Shown: positions 11,687 to 21,481 of the stretch, piece by piece | How positions within the stretch are numbered: position 1 is the stretch's first letter | How the letters are laid out: every line of letters starts with the position of its first letter | Origin: Opitutus sp. | GTDB lineage: Bacteria; Verrucomicrobiota; Verrucomicrobiia; Opitutales; Opitutaceae | Reading direction: 5' to 3' | Assembly: GCA_009695305.1 (NCBI GenBank) | Contig: SIBG01000001.1 | Coordinates: forward strand, 38,478-102,477 | Length of the DNA: 64,000 nucleotides | Program-made: the position numbers and the translations under genes | The notes under the pieces: model-generated | Told to the model about the DNA's origin: nothing | Database searches by the model: none | What the model saw: the letters and a program-made list of their open reading frames with translations, nothing else

Positions 11687-11853
11687 GGAGAGGGGGTGGG
11701 CACGTTGCCGCTCCGCGCGTGGTGAAACAAGGGCGAAAGAGAAGCGGGACCAAGGACGAGGGACCAAAAGACCCGGTAGTTTGCTGCCGCCGATCGATGC
11801 CTTGGTCTTTTTGTCTCTTGGCCTTTCGCTCTCGCAGGCTTCTACTCTCAGCC

Positions 11854-12432
11854 ATGCCCGCGCTCGTGGAAAACTTCCTGAAGGCCTTTATCCCACTCTT
11901 TGTGGCGATCGATCCGATCGGGCTCGCCGCGGTCTTTCTCGGGCTCGGCCAGGGTGTGCCGGTGGTCACACGCAAGAAAATCGCCAACCAGGCGGCGTGG
12001 ACGGGCGGCGCGGTGGCGCTGCTGTTTCTGTTTCTCGGGCAGACGATCTTTGCCGCGCTGGGGATTTCCCCGAGTGATTTTCAAATCGCGGGCGGGCTCA
12101 TCCTGTTTATCCTCGCCGCGCGCGACCTCGTCCAGTCCGCCGCGGAGGAGCCGGCGAAACTCGCCGACGATTTTGGCGTCGTGCCGCTGGGGATGCCGCT
12201 GATCGCGGGGCCGGCGTCGATCACGACGCTCATTCTTCTCGCGCAGACGCTCGGCGTGGCGGTGACCTTCGCCGCGCTCGTCGTGAATCTCGTGATCGTG
12301 GTGCTCGCCTTCGCCTACAGCGAACGGCTCGGCCGGCTCATTGGGGCGACGGGCATGCGGGCGATTTCGAAAATCGTCTCGATGCTGCTCGCCGCGATCG
12401 CGGTAAATATGATCCGGCAGGGGTTGAAGTAG
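11854..12432 (+). CDS. MarC family integral membrane protein
   Basis: MPALVENFLKAFIPLFVAIDPIGLAAVFLGL; multi-pass MarC-like protein. Its TAG stop lies in a GTAG repeat element. Confidence 0.85.
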   Translation: MPALVENFLKAFIPLFVAIDPIGLAAVFLGLGQGVPVVTRKKIANQAAWTGGAVALLFLFLGQTIFAALGISPSDFQIAGGLILFILAARDLVQSAAEEPAKLADDFGVVPLGMPLIAGPASITTLILLAQTLGVAVTFAALVVNLVIVVLAFAYSERLGRLIGATGMRAISKIVSMLLAAIAVNMIRQGLK

Positions 12433-12538
12433 CGCGGTGCTTTAGCCCGCGTTGTAGGGCTGCCGCTTGTCGGCAGGCCGCGGCCCGGCGACGAGCGCCG
12501 GCCCTACAAACTGAACGCGGGCGGAAGTCTCGCGCTAC
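12429..12538. repeat. Nested GTAG...CTAC REPIN-like elements
   Basis: Outer GTAGCGCGGTGCTTTAGCCCGCGTT...AACGCGGGCGGAAGTCTCGCGCTAC encloses inner GTAGGGCTGCCGCTTGTCGGCAGG...GCCGGCCCTAC (12454-12507). Confidence 0.8.
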
Positions 12539-13776
12539 CCGGCGAAGCTCGTCAGCACGTCCGCGTAGATTTTGGCGCTCGCGAGGAGCTCCTTCACCTT
12601 CGCGGCCTCGTCCACGGCGTGCTCCTTGCGTCCCCCGGGGCCGTAACCGGCGGTGGGAATCTTCAGGACGCTGGCGAAAAAATGCATGTCGTTGAAACCG
12701 GTCGAGACGTTGAACGCGGTTTTTTCCCGGCGCACGCGCGTGACGCTCGCGGCCACCGCGCCGAAGAACGGGTGTGTCGGGGCGGTGAAGCAGGCGAAGT
12801 TCTCCGAGATCTTTCGCACGGTGATCTTGCAGCCGGGGATTTCGCGTGCGGCACTGGCCAGGAAGGAGCGGAGCTCCCGCTCGGCGGCGGCGTGGGACTC
12901 GATGGCGAGCACGCGGCGGTCAATGGTGAAGCTGGCTTGCGCGGGCACAGTGTTGACCTTCGCGCCCTCCCCGCAGGCGAAAACGCCGCCGACGTTGAGC
13001 GTCGGCCGAGCGATGCGGCCGTCGGGCGTGCGCCACGCGCGGTGGGCGAGGGCGCGCTGATGGCTTTGGAGCGCGAGCACGAGCGCGGACATTTTTTCCA
13101 ACGCGTTCACGCCTAAATCCGGCCGGGAGCCGTGCGCGGCGCGGCCGTGGACCGTGACCTCGAGCCAGACGACGCCGTTGTGGCCGCAGCAGACGTGGTT
13201 GAGTTCGCCGCCCTCCATCACGATGGCGAAGTCAGGGCGGATGGGCGCGTGCTGCACGAGCCAGCCGGTGCCGAGCGCGGAATCGGTTTCCTCGTCGGCG
13301 GTGAAGGACACCTCGACGTTCATGCGCGGTGCGGTGCCGGTCGCGTGCAAGGCGTGCAGCGCGGTGAGCAGGCTGGCGATCGAGCCCTTCATGTCGGCGG
13401 TGCCGCGGCCGTAAATCCAGCCGCCGTCGACCGCGCCGCTGAACGGGCTGCCGTGCCGCCAGCGGCCGGAAACGGGGACAACGTCGTAGTGCGCGTTGAA
13501 GTGAATGGTTTTTTTTGCGCCGGGCGCGGGTAGTTTGCCCAGGACATTGAAGCGGGGAAACGCGCGCTGCTCGGGCGGCAGGGATTTTTTTAGGAGGGCG
13601 CGCGGGACCGTGAAGCGCTGCGCCCGCAGGCCGAGGGCGGCAAGTTCCCGGGTGAGCCACGCGGTGATCGCGGGATAATTTTCGCCGGGTGGGTTGACGG
13701 TCGAGATACCCACGAGGTGCCGGAGTCGGCCGAGCAGCGCGGCGGGGTGGCGGTCGATGAAGGCGGCAGGCGTCAT
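12535..13776 (-). CDS. M20 family metallopeptidase (ArgE/DapE-like)
   Basis: HFNAHYDVVPVSGRW, YGRGTADMKGSIAS, SFTADEETDS motifs. Confidence 0.88.
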   Translation of the reverse strand: MTPAAFIDRHPAALLGRLRHLVGISTVNPPGENYPAITAWLTRELAALGLRAQRFTVPRALLKKSLPPEQRAFPRFNVLGKLPAPGAKKTIHFNAHYDVVPVSGRWRHGSPFSGAVDGGWIYGRGTADMKGSIASLLTALHALHATGTAPRMNVEVSFTADEETDSALGTGWLVQHAPIRPDFAIVMEGGELNHVCCGHNGVVWLEVTVHGRAAHGSRPDLGVNALEKMSALVLALQSHQRALAHRAWRTPDGRIARPTLNVGGVFACGEGAKVNTVPAQASFTIDRRVLAIESHAAAERELRSFLASAAREIPGCKITVRKISENFACFTAPTHPFFGAVAASVTRVRREKTAFNVSTGFNDMHFFASVLKIPTAGYGPGGRKEHAVDEAAKVKELLASAKIYADVLTSFAG

Positions 13777-13877
13777 ACGGAAGCGATTAGTATCGCGGAA
13801 ACGGCGCCGGAACGGAAGCGCGGAAAGCAGCGGATTCCGCGCTTTCGGCGGGCACCTTTCCGTGATTACCTTGGGCG

Positions 13878-14366
13878 ATGAACGCGGAGGCCCAGCAACT
13901 CATCGCCGCCCTCGGGCTGGTGCGACTGCCACACGAGGGCGGGTGGTTTCGCCAGTCATGGCGGACGGCGGCGGGATCGGCGATTTGGTTTTTGCTGACA
14001 CCGGAAGATTTTTCGGCGCTGCACCGCCTGCGGACGGATGAGCTCTGGCATTTTTATGCCGGCGATCCGGTCGAGCATGTTCAGCTCGACCCGCGCACGA
14101 GTGCGGAGAGGGTGACCGTGCTCGGACCGGAGGTGCTGGCGGGACAAAGTCCGCAACTCGCCGTGGCTGGCGGAGTGTGGCAGGGCGCGCGCGTCTGGCC
14201 GGGCGGCGGGCGCGGCCCGGCCACCGCGCCCAGGGCAGGTTGGGCGCTGCTTGGCTGCACGATGGCCCCGGCTTGGGCGGAGGCAGAGTTTGAGCTGGGC
14301 GCGAGGAGCGAATTGCTGAGGACCTTTCCCGCGCAAGCGGCGAGGGTGGCGGCGTTGACGAGATGA
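13878..14366 (+). CDS. DUF985-type cupin protein
   Basis: AQQLIAALGLVRLPHEGGWFRQSWR..., FHRL-like LHRLRTDELWHFYAGDPVE cupin motif. Confidence 0.78.
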   Translation: MNAEAQQLIAALGLVRLPHEGGWFRQSWRTAAGSAIWFLLTPEDFSALHRLRTDELWHFYAGDPVEHVQLDPRTSAERVTVLGPEVLAGQSPQLAVAGGVWQGARVWPGGGRGPATAPRAGWALLGCTMAPAWAEAEFELGARSELLRTFPAQAARVAALTR

Positions 14367-14409
14367 CTTTTGACAGCCGGCGGGGTTGGGGCTCACTCTG
14401 ACCATCCGC

Positions 14410-15045
14410 ATGACCCTGGCCGACCTCAGAAAAGAATACTCGCTCGCCGGCCTCGCCGAAAAAGATCTGGCGCGCGATCCGTTCCGCCAGTTTGAGAAAT
14501 GGTTTCAGGAGGCCGAGGCCGCGAAGATTCCCGAGCCCAACGCCATGACGCTGGCCACCGCCACGCGGGATGGCCGGCCGTCAGCGCGCACGGTGTTGCT
14601 CAAGGGGGTCGATGGGCGGGGCTTCGTTTTTTACTCGAACTACGAGAGCCGCAAGGGCCGCGAGCTCGAGGCCAACGCGCAGGCCACCCTGCTCTTTCCC
14701 TGGGTCGCACTCGAGCGGCAGGTCATCATCGAGGGCGCCGTCACGCGGGTGGCCCGCGAGGAGAGCGAGGCGTATTTTCACACGCGGCCGCAGGCCAGCC
14801 AGCTCGGGGCGTGGGCTTCGGCGCAGAGCACCATCGTGGCAGGCCGCGGCGTGTTGGAGGCGGCGATGAAGGCGCTCGAAAAAAAATACGCCGGGCAGGT
14901 GGTGCCGCTGCCGCCGCACTGGGGTGGCTGGCGGTTGACGCCCGAGACGGTGGAATTCTGGCAGGGCCGGCGCAGCCGGCTGCATGACCGACTGCGGTAT
15001 CGCCGGGGCAAAGACGGGTGGTCGGTCGAGCGTCTCGCCCCATGA
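14410..15045 (+). CDS. pdxH: Pyridoxamine 5'-phosphate oxidase
   Basis: [54 protein letters not shown]-terminal [14 protein letters not shown]. Confidence 0.93.
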   Translation: MTLADLRKEYSLAGLAEKDLARDPFRQFEKWFQEAEAAKIPEPNAMTLATATRDGRPSARTVLLKGVDGRGFVFYSNYESRKGRELEANAQATLLFPWVALERQVIIEGAVTRVAREESEAYFHTRPQASQLGAWASAQSTIVAGRGVLEAAMKALEKKYAGQVVPLPPHWGGWRLTPETVEFWQGRRSRLHDRLRYRRGKDGWSVERLAP

Positions 15046-16607
15046 GCGCCTTGCGCCAGCCCCGTCGCTTCGCGCGGTCCGCGCCCAAGGGCGTGCCGGT
15101 GGGACTGCTCGCCGCGGCCCTGCGCGGGCAGAGCGAGGGCGTGTTTATCGCGGACCGGCGGCGCCCCGGGGTCAACGGACTGAAGATCGTTTTCGTCAAC
15201 GATAGTTTTTGCACGATGACCGGCCACAGCGCCCGGGACCTCGTGGGTTGCGCCCACGGCGTGCTCCACGACGAACGCGCTGATGTCCGGCGCCTGCGCC
15301 GATGGCTGCCGAAGGCGCGGCCGGGCGAGCCGCTGACGGGTGAGGGTTTTTTGCGGTGCGCCGATGGCAGCGCCATCAGCGCGATGTGGAGTTTCGATCC
15401 GTTATGCGACGCGCGCGGGCGCGTCACGCATATCGTGGCCACCTACCGCGACCAAACCGAAAAGCGCCGCCTGCTGGAGGCACTGGTCCACGCCCAGCGG
15501 CTCGATGCGGTGGGCCGGCTCGCCGGCGGCGTGGCGCACGATTTCAACAACCTCATCTCCGTCATCAACGGTTACTGCGAGATGCTCGCCGCGCACGTCA
15601 CCGCCAATCCGCAGGCGCTGCGCGAGGTTTCTGAAATCCACAACGCCGGCCGCCGGGCCGCCGCACTCACCCAACAGCTGCTCGCCTTCAGCCGCCGCCA
15701 GCCGCTGAACGCCCGGGTGCTCAACCTCAATGAGCTCGTGCGCGCCAACGTCGAGATTCTCCAACGCCTCCTCGGCGAGGCCGGCCGGCTCGAACTGGAG
15801 CTTGGCGACCGCCTCGCCAACGTGCGCACCGATGAAGCCCAGTTTCAGCAAGTGTTGCTCAACTTGGTGATCAACGCCCGCGATGCACTGCGTGATCGGG
15901 GCCGGGTGGTCATCGCCACGGCGAACCGCGAGATCAAGGCGGGCCTCAACCGCCGCATCACTGACACCCCGCCCGGCCGCTATGTCGCCATCAGTGTGAT
16001 CGACAGCGGCACCGGCATGACCGCGGAGACCCAGAAACATCTCTTCGAGCCGTTTTTCACGACCAAGCCCGAGGGCAAGGGCACCGGCCTCGGTCTCGCC
16101 CTCGTCTATGGCGTCGTGCAGCAGAGCGGCGGCTTCATCTCCGTGAAAAGTTCGCTGCTCGTGGGCTCGACCTTCGAGATTCTGCTGCCGGTCGTGCGCG
16201 AGGCGGTCGAGCTGCCACCGCCGCTGCTCGCCGCGATGCCGACGACCCGCGGCAGTGAAACCGTGCTGCTGGTGGAGGATGACGAGGTGGTGCTCAAGAT
16301 GGTCGCGGGCATCCTCACCGCCGACGGCTATCGCGTGGTGGCCGCCAAATCGCCCGCCGCCGCGCAGCGCGAAGCACGCGGGCTCGCGCGACCCGCGCAA
16401 CTGCTCATCGCCAACCTCGCCGGGGACGGCGAAAAACTTGCCCGCCGGCTCCTCGGCGCGCGAGCTGATCTCCGTGTGCTTTGCACCAGCGACCACGAAT
16501 TTACCCCGCCGGTGGCCTGGCTGCCGCCGACGCATCAGGCGAGTCTCGCCAAACCCTACGCGTTGAGCGAGCTGCTCAAGGCCGCGCGGCGGTTGCTCGA
16601 CGCGTGA
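15042..16607 (+). CDS. Hybrid sensor histidine kinase (PAS-HisKA-HATPase_c-degenerate receiver)
   Basis: [20 protein letters not shown] (PAS), [17 protein letters not shown] (HisKA), [20 protein letters not shown] (HATPase), [15 protein letters not shown] (REC-like). ATGA overlap with pdxH. Confidence 0.9.
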   Translation: MSALRQPRRFARSAPKGVPVGLLAAALRGQSEGVFIADRRRPGVNGLKIVFVNDSFCTMTGHSARDLVGCAHGVLHDERADVRRLRRWLPKARPGEPLTGEGFLRCADGSAISAMWSFDPLCDARGRVTHIVATYRDQTEKRRLLEALVHAQRLDAVGRLAGGVAHDFNNLISVINGYCEMLAAHVTANPQALREVSEIHNAGRRAAALTQQLLAFSRRQPLNARVLNLNELVRANVEILQRLLGEAGRLELELGDRLANVRTDEAQFQQVLLNLVINARDALRDRGRVVIATANREIKAGLNRRITDTPPGRYVAISVIDSGTGMTAETQKHLFEPFFTTKPEGKGTGLGLALVYGVVQQSGGFISVKSSLLVGSTFEILLPVVREAVELPPPLLAAMPTTRGSETVLLVEDDEVVLKMVAGILTADGYRVVAAKSPAAAQREARGLARPAQLLIANLAGDGEKLARRLLGARADLRVLCTSDHEFTPPVAWLPPTHQASLAKPYALSELLKAARRLLDA

Positions 16608-16641
16608 GCGCGCCGGCGGAGGGTTGGCGGGATTTGCGCGC

Positions 16642-17571
16642 ATGAAGATTTTTCTCACCGGCGCCTCCGGCCTCGTCGGCTCCGCTTTTGCCCGGGCGGC
16701 GGCGCGGCGCGGCCATGCAACGACCGGCGTGGTGGGCGGCTACGCGGGCGAGCTGGTGGGCGTGGCAAAAAAACTCGCGCTCGACCTGACCGACGAGACG
16801 GCGACGGCGGCCGCGGTGCTCGAGGCCTTTCCCGACGCCATCGTCAACTGCGCGGCGATCTCCGCGCCCGAAGCCTGCGACACGGATCCGGCCCGCGCGC
16901 AGACGCTCAACGTCACGCTGCCCGCCGTCCTCGCGCGGCTGGCGCATCACCTGAGCGCGCGCTTCGTGCATTTATCGTCGGAGCAAGTTTTCGACGGCGC
17001 GCGCCCCACGCCCTATGCGGCGGGCGATCCACCCTCCCCCATCAATCTTTACGGTCGCCAGAAACTGGAAAGTGAGCGCGCGGTCCACGCCGCGGCACCG
17101 GAGTTTGCGGTCACGCTCCGCGCCCCGCTGCTGATGGGCGACAGCCCGGGCGGCCGACGGAGTCTGCACGAGCGGCTGCTCGCCGACTGGGCGGCGGGCA
17201 AAACCGCGAGGCTCTACACGGATGAATTCCGCCAGCCGTGCGCCGCGGAGAATCTCGCCGAGGTGATGGTCGAACTATGCGAGCGGAGCGATGTGCGCGG
17301 GGTGTTTCACTGGGCGGGGGCCGAGTTGCTCTCGCGGCACGCACTCGGGCGGCGCCTTCGCGATTACTTCAAGCTCTCCGAAAAACAGGCGCCCATCACC
17401 GCTGTCGCGCGGGCCGATACGCCCGAGGCCGCGAAGAAACGCCAGCCGTGCCTCGCGCTCGACCTCGCGCCACTCGCGGGAAAGTTAAAGACGCGGCCGC
17501 AGACGATCGCGGAGCAGCTGGAGGGGCTGAAGGTGCCGTCGCCGGTGCGCGAATGGTATTTTTCGGTTTGA
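16642..17571 (+). CDS. SDR/NAD-dependent sugar reductase, RmlD-like
   Basis: MKIFLTGASGLVGSAFARAAARRGH; VHLSSEQVFDGARPTPYAAGDPPSPINLYGRQKLESE. Confidence 0.83.
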   Translation: MKIFLTGASGLVGSAFARAAARRGHATTGVVGGYAGELVGVAKKLALDLTDETATAAAVLEAFPDAIVNCAAISAPEACDTDPARAQTLNVTLPAVLARLAHHLSARFVHLSSEQVFDGARPTPYAAGDPPSPINLYGRQKLESERAVHAAAPEFAVTLRAPLLMGDSPGGRRSLHERLLADWAAGKTARLYTDEFRQPCAAENLAEVMVELCERSDVRGVFHWAGAELLSRHALGRRLRDYFKLSEKQAPITAVARADTPEAAKKRQPCLALDLAPLAGKLKTRPQTIAEQLEGLKVPSPVREWYFSV

Positions 17572-17647
17572 ACAGAAGGCAAGGGAGAGCATGGAGACCG
17601 GCGGAGGAGAATTGGCTTTCTCCGTTTCCTCCGTTTCCTCCTGTAAA

Positions 17648-18355
17648 ATGAATTTAGAAATCCTACCCGTGCGCACTGGCGGCGCCGCGGAAAACATGGC
17701 GACCGACTTCCTGCTGCTCCAGCGCTACCCGCGCGCCGAGGCGGCGCGGTTTCGGCACTATGAATGGCGTGGGCCGGCGTTTACCTTCGGCTATTCGCAG
17801 AAACTCTTATTGGTGCAGGCCCAACTGCCAACGGGCGATCACTTCGACCTCTGCCGGCGGGCGACGGGCGGAGGCGTGGTCGATCACGGTGAAGACTGGA
17901 CTTACGCGCTCGTGATTCCGCGCGGACATCCGCTGGAGGAATTGCGGGCGACGCAAAGCTACCGCGAGATTCACGAAGCGCTTGCGACGGCGCTGCGGGT
18001 GCAAGGCGTGGCCGCGGTGACCAAGCAGACGAAGGACGAGGCGGCAGAGGGTATCGAAGGAGTGTGCTTTCAACGCGCGGAAATCTACGACGTCGTCCAC
18101 GAGCGCACCGGTGAAAAAATCGCGGGCGCGGCACAGAAGCGAAACAAGCGAGGGCTGCTGTTTCAGGGCTCGATTTGGCGGCCGGCGTGCGGCTCGGCGA
18201 TCGACTGGGAAAAATTTCACGATCAGTTCGTCGCCCAACTGGCCGCGGCGCTCGGCGCGGAAGCGGAGCCAACGCCGTGGCCGGATATCGCCGAGGACGA
18301 ACTCAGCGCGCTCGTGGAGCAATACTCGTCGCCGGAGTGGAACGAGTGTCGGTAA
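17648..18355 (+). CDS. Lipoate--protein ligase family protein (BPL/LplA/LipB fold)
   Basis: RRATGGGVVDHGEDWTYALVIP, GEKIAGAAQKRNKRGLLFQGSI motifs. Confidence 0.83.
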   Translation: MNLEILPVRTGGAAENMATDFLLLQRYPRAEAARFRHYEWRGPAFTFGYSQKLLLVQAQLPTGDHFDLCRRATGGGVVDHGEDWTYALVIPRGHPLEELRATQSYREIHEALATALRVQGVAAVTKQTKDEAAEGIEGVCFQRAEIYDVVHERTGEKIAGAAQKRNKRGLLFQGSIWRPACGSAIDWEKFHDQFVAQLAAALGAEAEPTPWPDIAEDELSALVEQYSSPEWNECR

Positions 18356-18359
18356 ACTG

Positions 18360-18405
18360 AGGCGGCGGCTTCCAGCCGCAGAATCACCGGCTGGAAGCCG
18401 GAGCC
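18360..18405. repeat. Short imperfect palindromic intergenic repeat (CGGCTTCCAGCCG arms)
   Basis: GGCGGCTTCCAGCCGCAGAATCACCGGCTGGAAGCCGG: each half is a small hairpin and the halves are inverted copies. Confidence 0.7.
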
Positions 18406-18448
18406 ACGGCGCACAATGAACTCGCCCTGGCGCTGCGCTGCCAGGAAG

Positions 18449-18634
18449 ATGCCGCCATTCCCCCTGCGCGTGTCCGCTTCCACTAACAAGGCCGTCTTCC
18501 TCTCCTACGCGTCGCAAGATGCGGTGACAGCGCTCCGTGTTTGCGAGGCACTGCGCGCGGCGAGCATCGAGGTCTGGTTCGACCAGAGCGAGCTGCGGGG
18601 TGGCGATGTGTGGGACCAGAAAATCAAGAAGTAG
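18449..18634 (+). CDS. TIR domain N-terminal segment (truncated by TAG)
   Basis: KAVFLSYASQDAVTALRVCEALRAASIEVWFDQSELRGGDVWDQKIKK*. Confidence 0.6.
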   Translation: MPPFPLRVSASTNKAVFLSYASQDAVTALRVCEALRAASIEVWFDQSELRGGDVWDQKIKK

Positions 18635-18742
18635 ATCCGCGAGTGCGCGCTGTTTCTGCCGTTAATCTCGGCCAACACCAATGCGCGCGCCGAGGGCTAC
18701 TTCCGGCTCGAGTGGAAACTGGCGGTCGATCGCTCCCACCTC

Positions 18743-21481
18743 ATGGCCGATGACGCGCCGTTCATCGTGCCGGCCGTGATCGATGACGTGCCCGACGCCA
18801 CGGCCCGGGTGCCGGACAAATTTCGCGAGGTGCAGTGGACGCGCCTGCGGTCCGACGACGCGTCGGCGGCGTTCGCGGCGCGGATGCTGGCTCTCTTGAC
18901 GGGAGCAGCGGAACCGAAACAAACCAAGACGCACGACACTCCGTCCAAACCGTCGACCGCTGAAACGAAAACCAAGCCGACCGTCATCGTCGAACCCGCG
19001 CCAACTTTGGACTGGCGCCCGGCGCCGGATGTCTCGGTTCCCGGCACGAAGTGGATGCTCGAACGGAAGCTGGGCGAAGGCGGCTTCGGCGAGGTGTGGC
19101 TCGGCCGCCATCAGACGATGAAGGAGCATCGCGTGTTCAAGTTCTGTTTTCGTGAGGACCACGTGCGCTCGCTGAAACGCGAGCTGACGCTTTTCCGCGT
19201 GCTCAAGGAGCGCGTGGGCGGCCACCCGAACATCGTGCGGTTGCTCGACGTCCATTTCGACGAGCCGCCCTTCTACGTGGAGATGGACTACGTCGAGGGC
19301 CAGAGCCTGAAGGTCTGGTGCGAACAACAGGGCGGCGTGGAAAAAATCCCGCTCGCCGCGCGCCTCGAAATCGTCGCGCAGATCGCCGACGCCCTGCACG
19401 CCGCGCACACCGCCGGCGTGATCCACCGCGATGTGAAGCCGGGTAACATTTTGATCGCGCAGTCCGCGACGCCTCACGCGCAACCGACCGCCAAGCTCAG
19501 CGACTTTGGCATCGGGCAAGTGACTTCCGAGGACGCGCTCAGCGGTGTGACGAAGAGCGGCTTCACGCAGTCCATCGTGGTGGATTCATCGTCGGCGCGC
19601 TCGGGCACGCAGTTGTATATGGCGCCGGAGTTGGCCGCCGGAGTGCCGGCATCCGTGCGCTCCGACCTGTATTCGCTGGGCGTGGTGCTGTTTCAACTCG
19701 TGGTCGGCGACATGCATCGGCCGCTGACGACCGATTGGTCGCAGTCGGTCGACGATCCGATGTTGCGCGAGGATTTGACGCGGTGCTTCGCGAGCCGGTC
19801 CGAGGAACGTTTTGCGAGCGCCGATCTGCTGGCGCAAAGCCTGCGCGCGTTTGAGTCGCGGCGCGCCGCTTTCGCCACGGAGCAGGCTGCGGCGGCGGCC
19901 CGACAGCGGGCGGCACAACGGTGGAGGATTTTCCGCACGGCTGCCGTCGCCGTCGTCGTGGTCGGTTTGGGCGCGAGCTTGATCTGGTTTCTCCAGCGCA
20001 ACTCGAAACTCCGCTGGGCGCGGCAGCAGGCGTTGCCCGAGATCAGCCGGCTCCTCCAAGCGAATGAAATCTCCGCCGCGTTTGCGCTGGCGATCGAAGC
20101 CGAAAAATATCTGCCCGACGATCCGGCCCTGACGAATCTCTGGCAGCGACTCGCGGCCAAAGCCTCCGTCGAGACGACGCCGGCTGGCGCGGACGTTTAC
20201 ACCAAGGAGTATCGGAAACCGAATTCCGAATGGCGGCGCCTCGGGAAGTCGCCGTTGAAGGACATCCGTGTGTCGAGAGTTTTCTACCGATGGCAGATTC
20301 GCAAGGAGGGCTATGAAACGCTTGAGCAGGCAGTGGGCGTGGGGGCTGCACTCAAGTTTTCCCTCGACCCGACCGGCGCGATCCCGCCGGGCATGGTGCG
20401 CGTGCAGGGGACCACCACGAGCGCGACGTTTACTGGACTGCCATCCGTGCAACTGGACGATTACTCCATCGACCGGCACGAAGTCACCAACCGCCAGTTC
20501 AAGGAGTTCGTCGACCGTGGCGGCTACGCCAACGCCGATTACTGGAAGCAGTCTTTCGTCAAGCAGGGCAAAACACTCACACGGGCGGAGGCGATGGCCG
20601 AGTTCCGCGACCTGACGGGCCAACCTGGACCGGCGAAGTGGAAGAACGGGACGTTTCCCGATGGCGAAGCTGACCACCCCGTGACCGGGATTAGTTGGTT
20701 CGAGGCGGCGGCCTATGCCGAGTTCGCAGGGAAGAGGCTTCCTTCCATCTACCATTGGCGCTCGGCATCGCTCATCGCGGCGGTCGAATCGATCGTGCCC
20801 CTCAGCAATTTCGCCGGCAAGGGTCTCGCCCGCGTTGGCAGTTACCAGGGCATGAGCGCTTGCGGCGCATTCGACATGGCCGGCAACGCGAAGGAGTGGT
20901 GCTGGAACGAAGCCGGTCCGGAAACGCGCTACATTTTGGGCGGCGCGTGGCGCGAACCCGACTACATGTTTACGCAAGCGGATGCGCTGTCGCCGTTCGA
21001 CCGTTCCGCCGTAAACGGATTTCGCTGCATAAAGCTGCTCACCGCCGGCGCGCTGCCCACGAACGTTGACGACGCGCTCGTGCCCGTTTTGCGCAATTTC
21101 GCGAACGAACAGCCCGTGAGCGACGAGGCTTTCCGAATCTTTCGCAGTCTCTACTCCTACGACAAGACCGCACTGGATCCACGCGTCGAAACGTCGGACG
21201 ACTCCGAAAACAGATGGCGCAAAGAGAGAATCTCCTTCAATGCCGCCTACGGTAATGAGCGCATGGCGGCGATTGTGTTCCTGCCCAAGAAATCCCCGTC
21301 ACCCTGCCAAGTCGTCATTTATTTCCCTGGGACCAGCGCCCGCCAACAACCGTCGAGCGAAAGACTGGCCGGCAACGCCATGGATACGGTTAACCTCGTG
21401 GTCGGAAGTGGCCGGGCCTTCATTCGCTGTGGGTCCGATACCCCGAAGCTTGCTTCGGCTTGGTTGGACGGACGGGTTTAA
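18743..21481 (+). CDS. Ser/Thr protein kinase with TM segment, PEGA-like and SUMF1/FGE-like domains (5' part includes C-terminal TIR remnant)
   Basis: LGEGGFGEVWLG P-loop, VIHRDVKPGNIL, SDFGIGQ; TM segment TAAVAVVVVGLGASLIWFL; IDRHEVTNRQFKEFVDRGGY...HPVTGISWFEAAAYAEFAGKRLP; AGNAKEWCWN. Confidence 0.8.
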   Translation: MADDAPFIVPAVIDDVPDATARVPDKFREVQWTRLRSDDASAAFAARMLALLTGAAEPKQTKTHDTPSKPSTAETKTKPTVIVEPAPTLDWRPAPDVSVPGTKWMLERKLGEGGFGEVWLGRHQTMKEHRVFKFCFREDHVRSLKRELTLFRVLKERVGGHPNIVRLLDVHFDEPPFYVEMDYVEGQSLKVWCEQQGGVEKIPLAARLEIVAQIADALHAAHTAGVIHRDVKPGNILIAQSATPHAQPTAKLSDFGIGQVTSEDALSGVTKSGFTQSIVVDSSSARSGTQLYMAPELAAGVPASVRSDLYSLGVVLFQLVVGDMHRPLTTDWSQSVDDPMLREDLTRCFASRSEERFASADLLAQSLRAFESRRAAFATEQAAAAARQRAAQRWRIFRTAAVAVVVVGLGASLIWFLQRNSKLRWARQQALPEISRLLQANEISAAFALAIEAEKYLPDDPALTNLWQRLAAKASVETTPAGADVYTKEYRKPNSEWRRLGKSPLKDIRVSRVFYRWQIRKEGYETLEQAVGVGAALKFSLDPTGAIPPGMVRVQGTTTSATFTGLPSVQLDDYSIDRHEVTNRQFKEFVDRGGYANADYWKQSFVKQGKTLTRAEAMAEFRDLTGQPGPAKWKNGTFPDGEADHPVTGISWFEAAAYAEFAGKRLPSIYHWRSASLIAAVESIVPLSNFAGKGLARVGSYQGMSACGAFDMAGNAKEWCWNEAGPETRYILGGAWREPDYMFTQADALSPFDRSAVNGFRCIKLLTAGALPTNVDDALVPVLRNFANEQPVSDEAFRIFRSLYSYDKTALDPRVETSDDSENRWRKERISFNAAYGNERMAAIVFLPKKSPSPCQVVIYFPGTSARQQPSSERLAGNAMDTVNLVVGSGRAFIRCGSDTPKLASAWLDGRV

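Noticed and set aside
11725-11845. Imperfect inverted repeat (GGGACCAAGGACGAGGGACCAAAAGACC / CTTGGTCTTTTTGTCTCTTGGCC) between the GH88-like gene and marC
   Set aside because: Arms align only loosely; may belong to the polypurine repeat families but is not strong enough to list.
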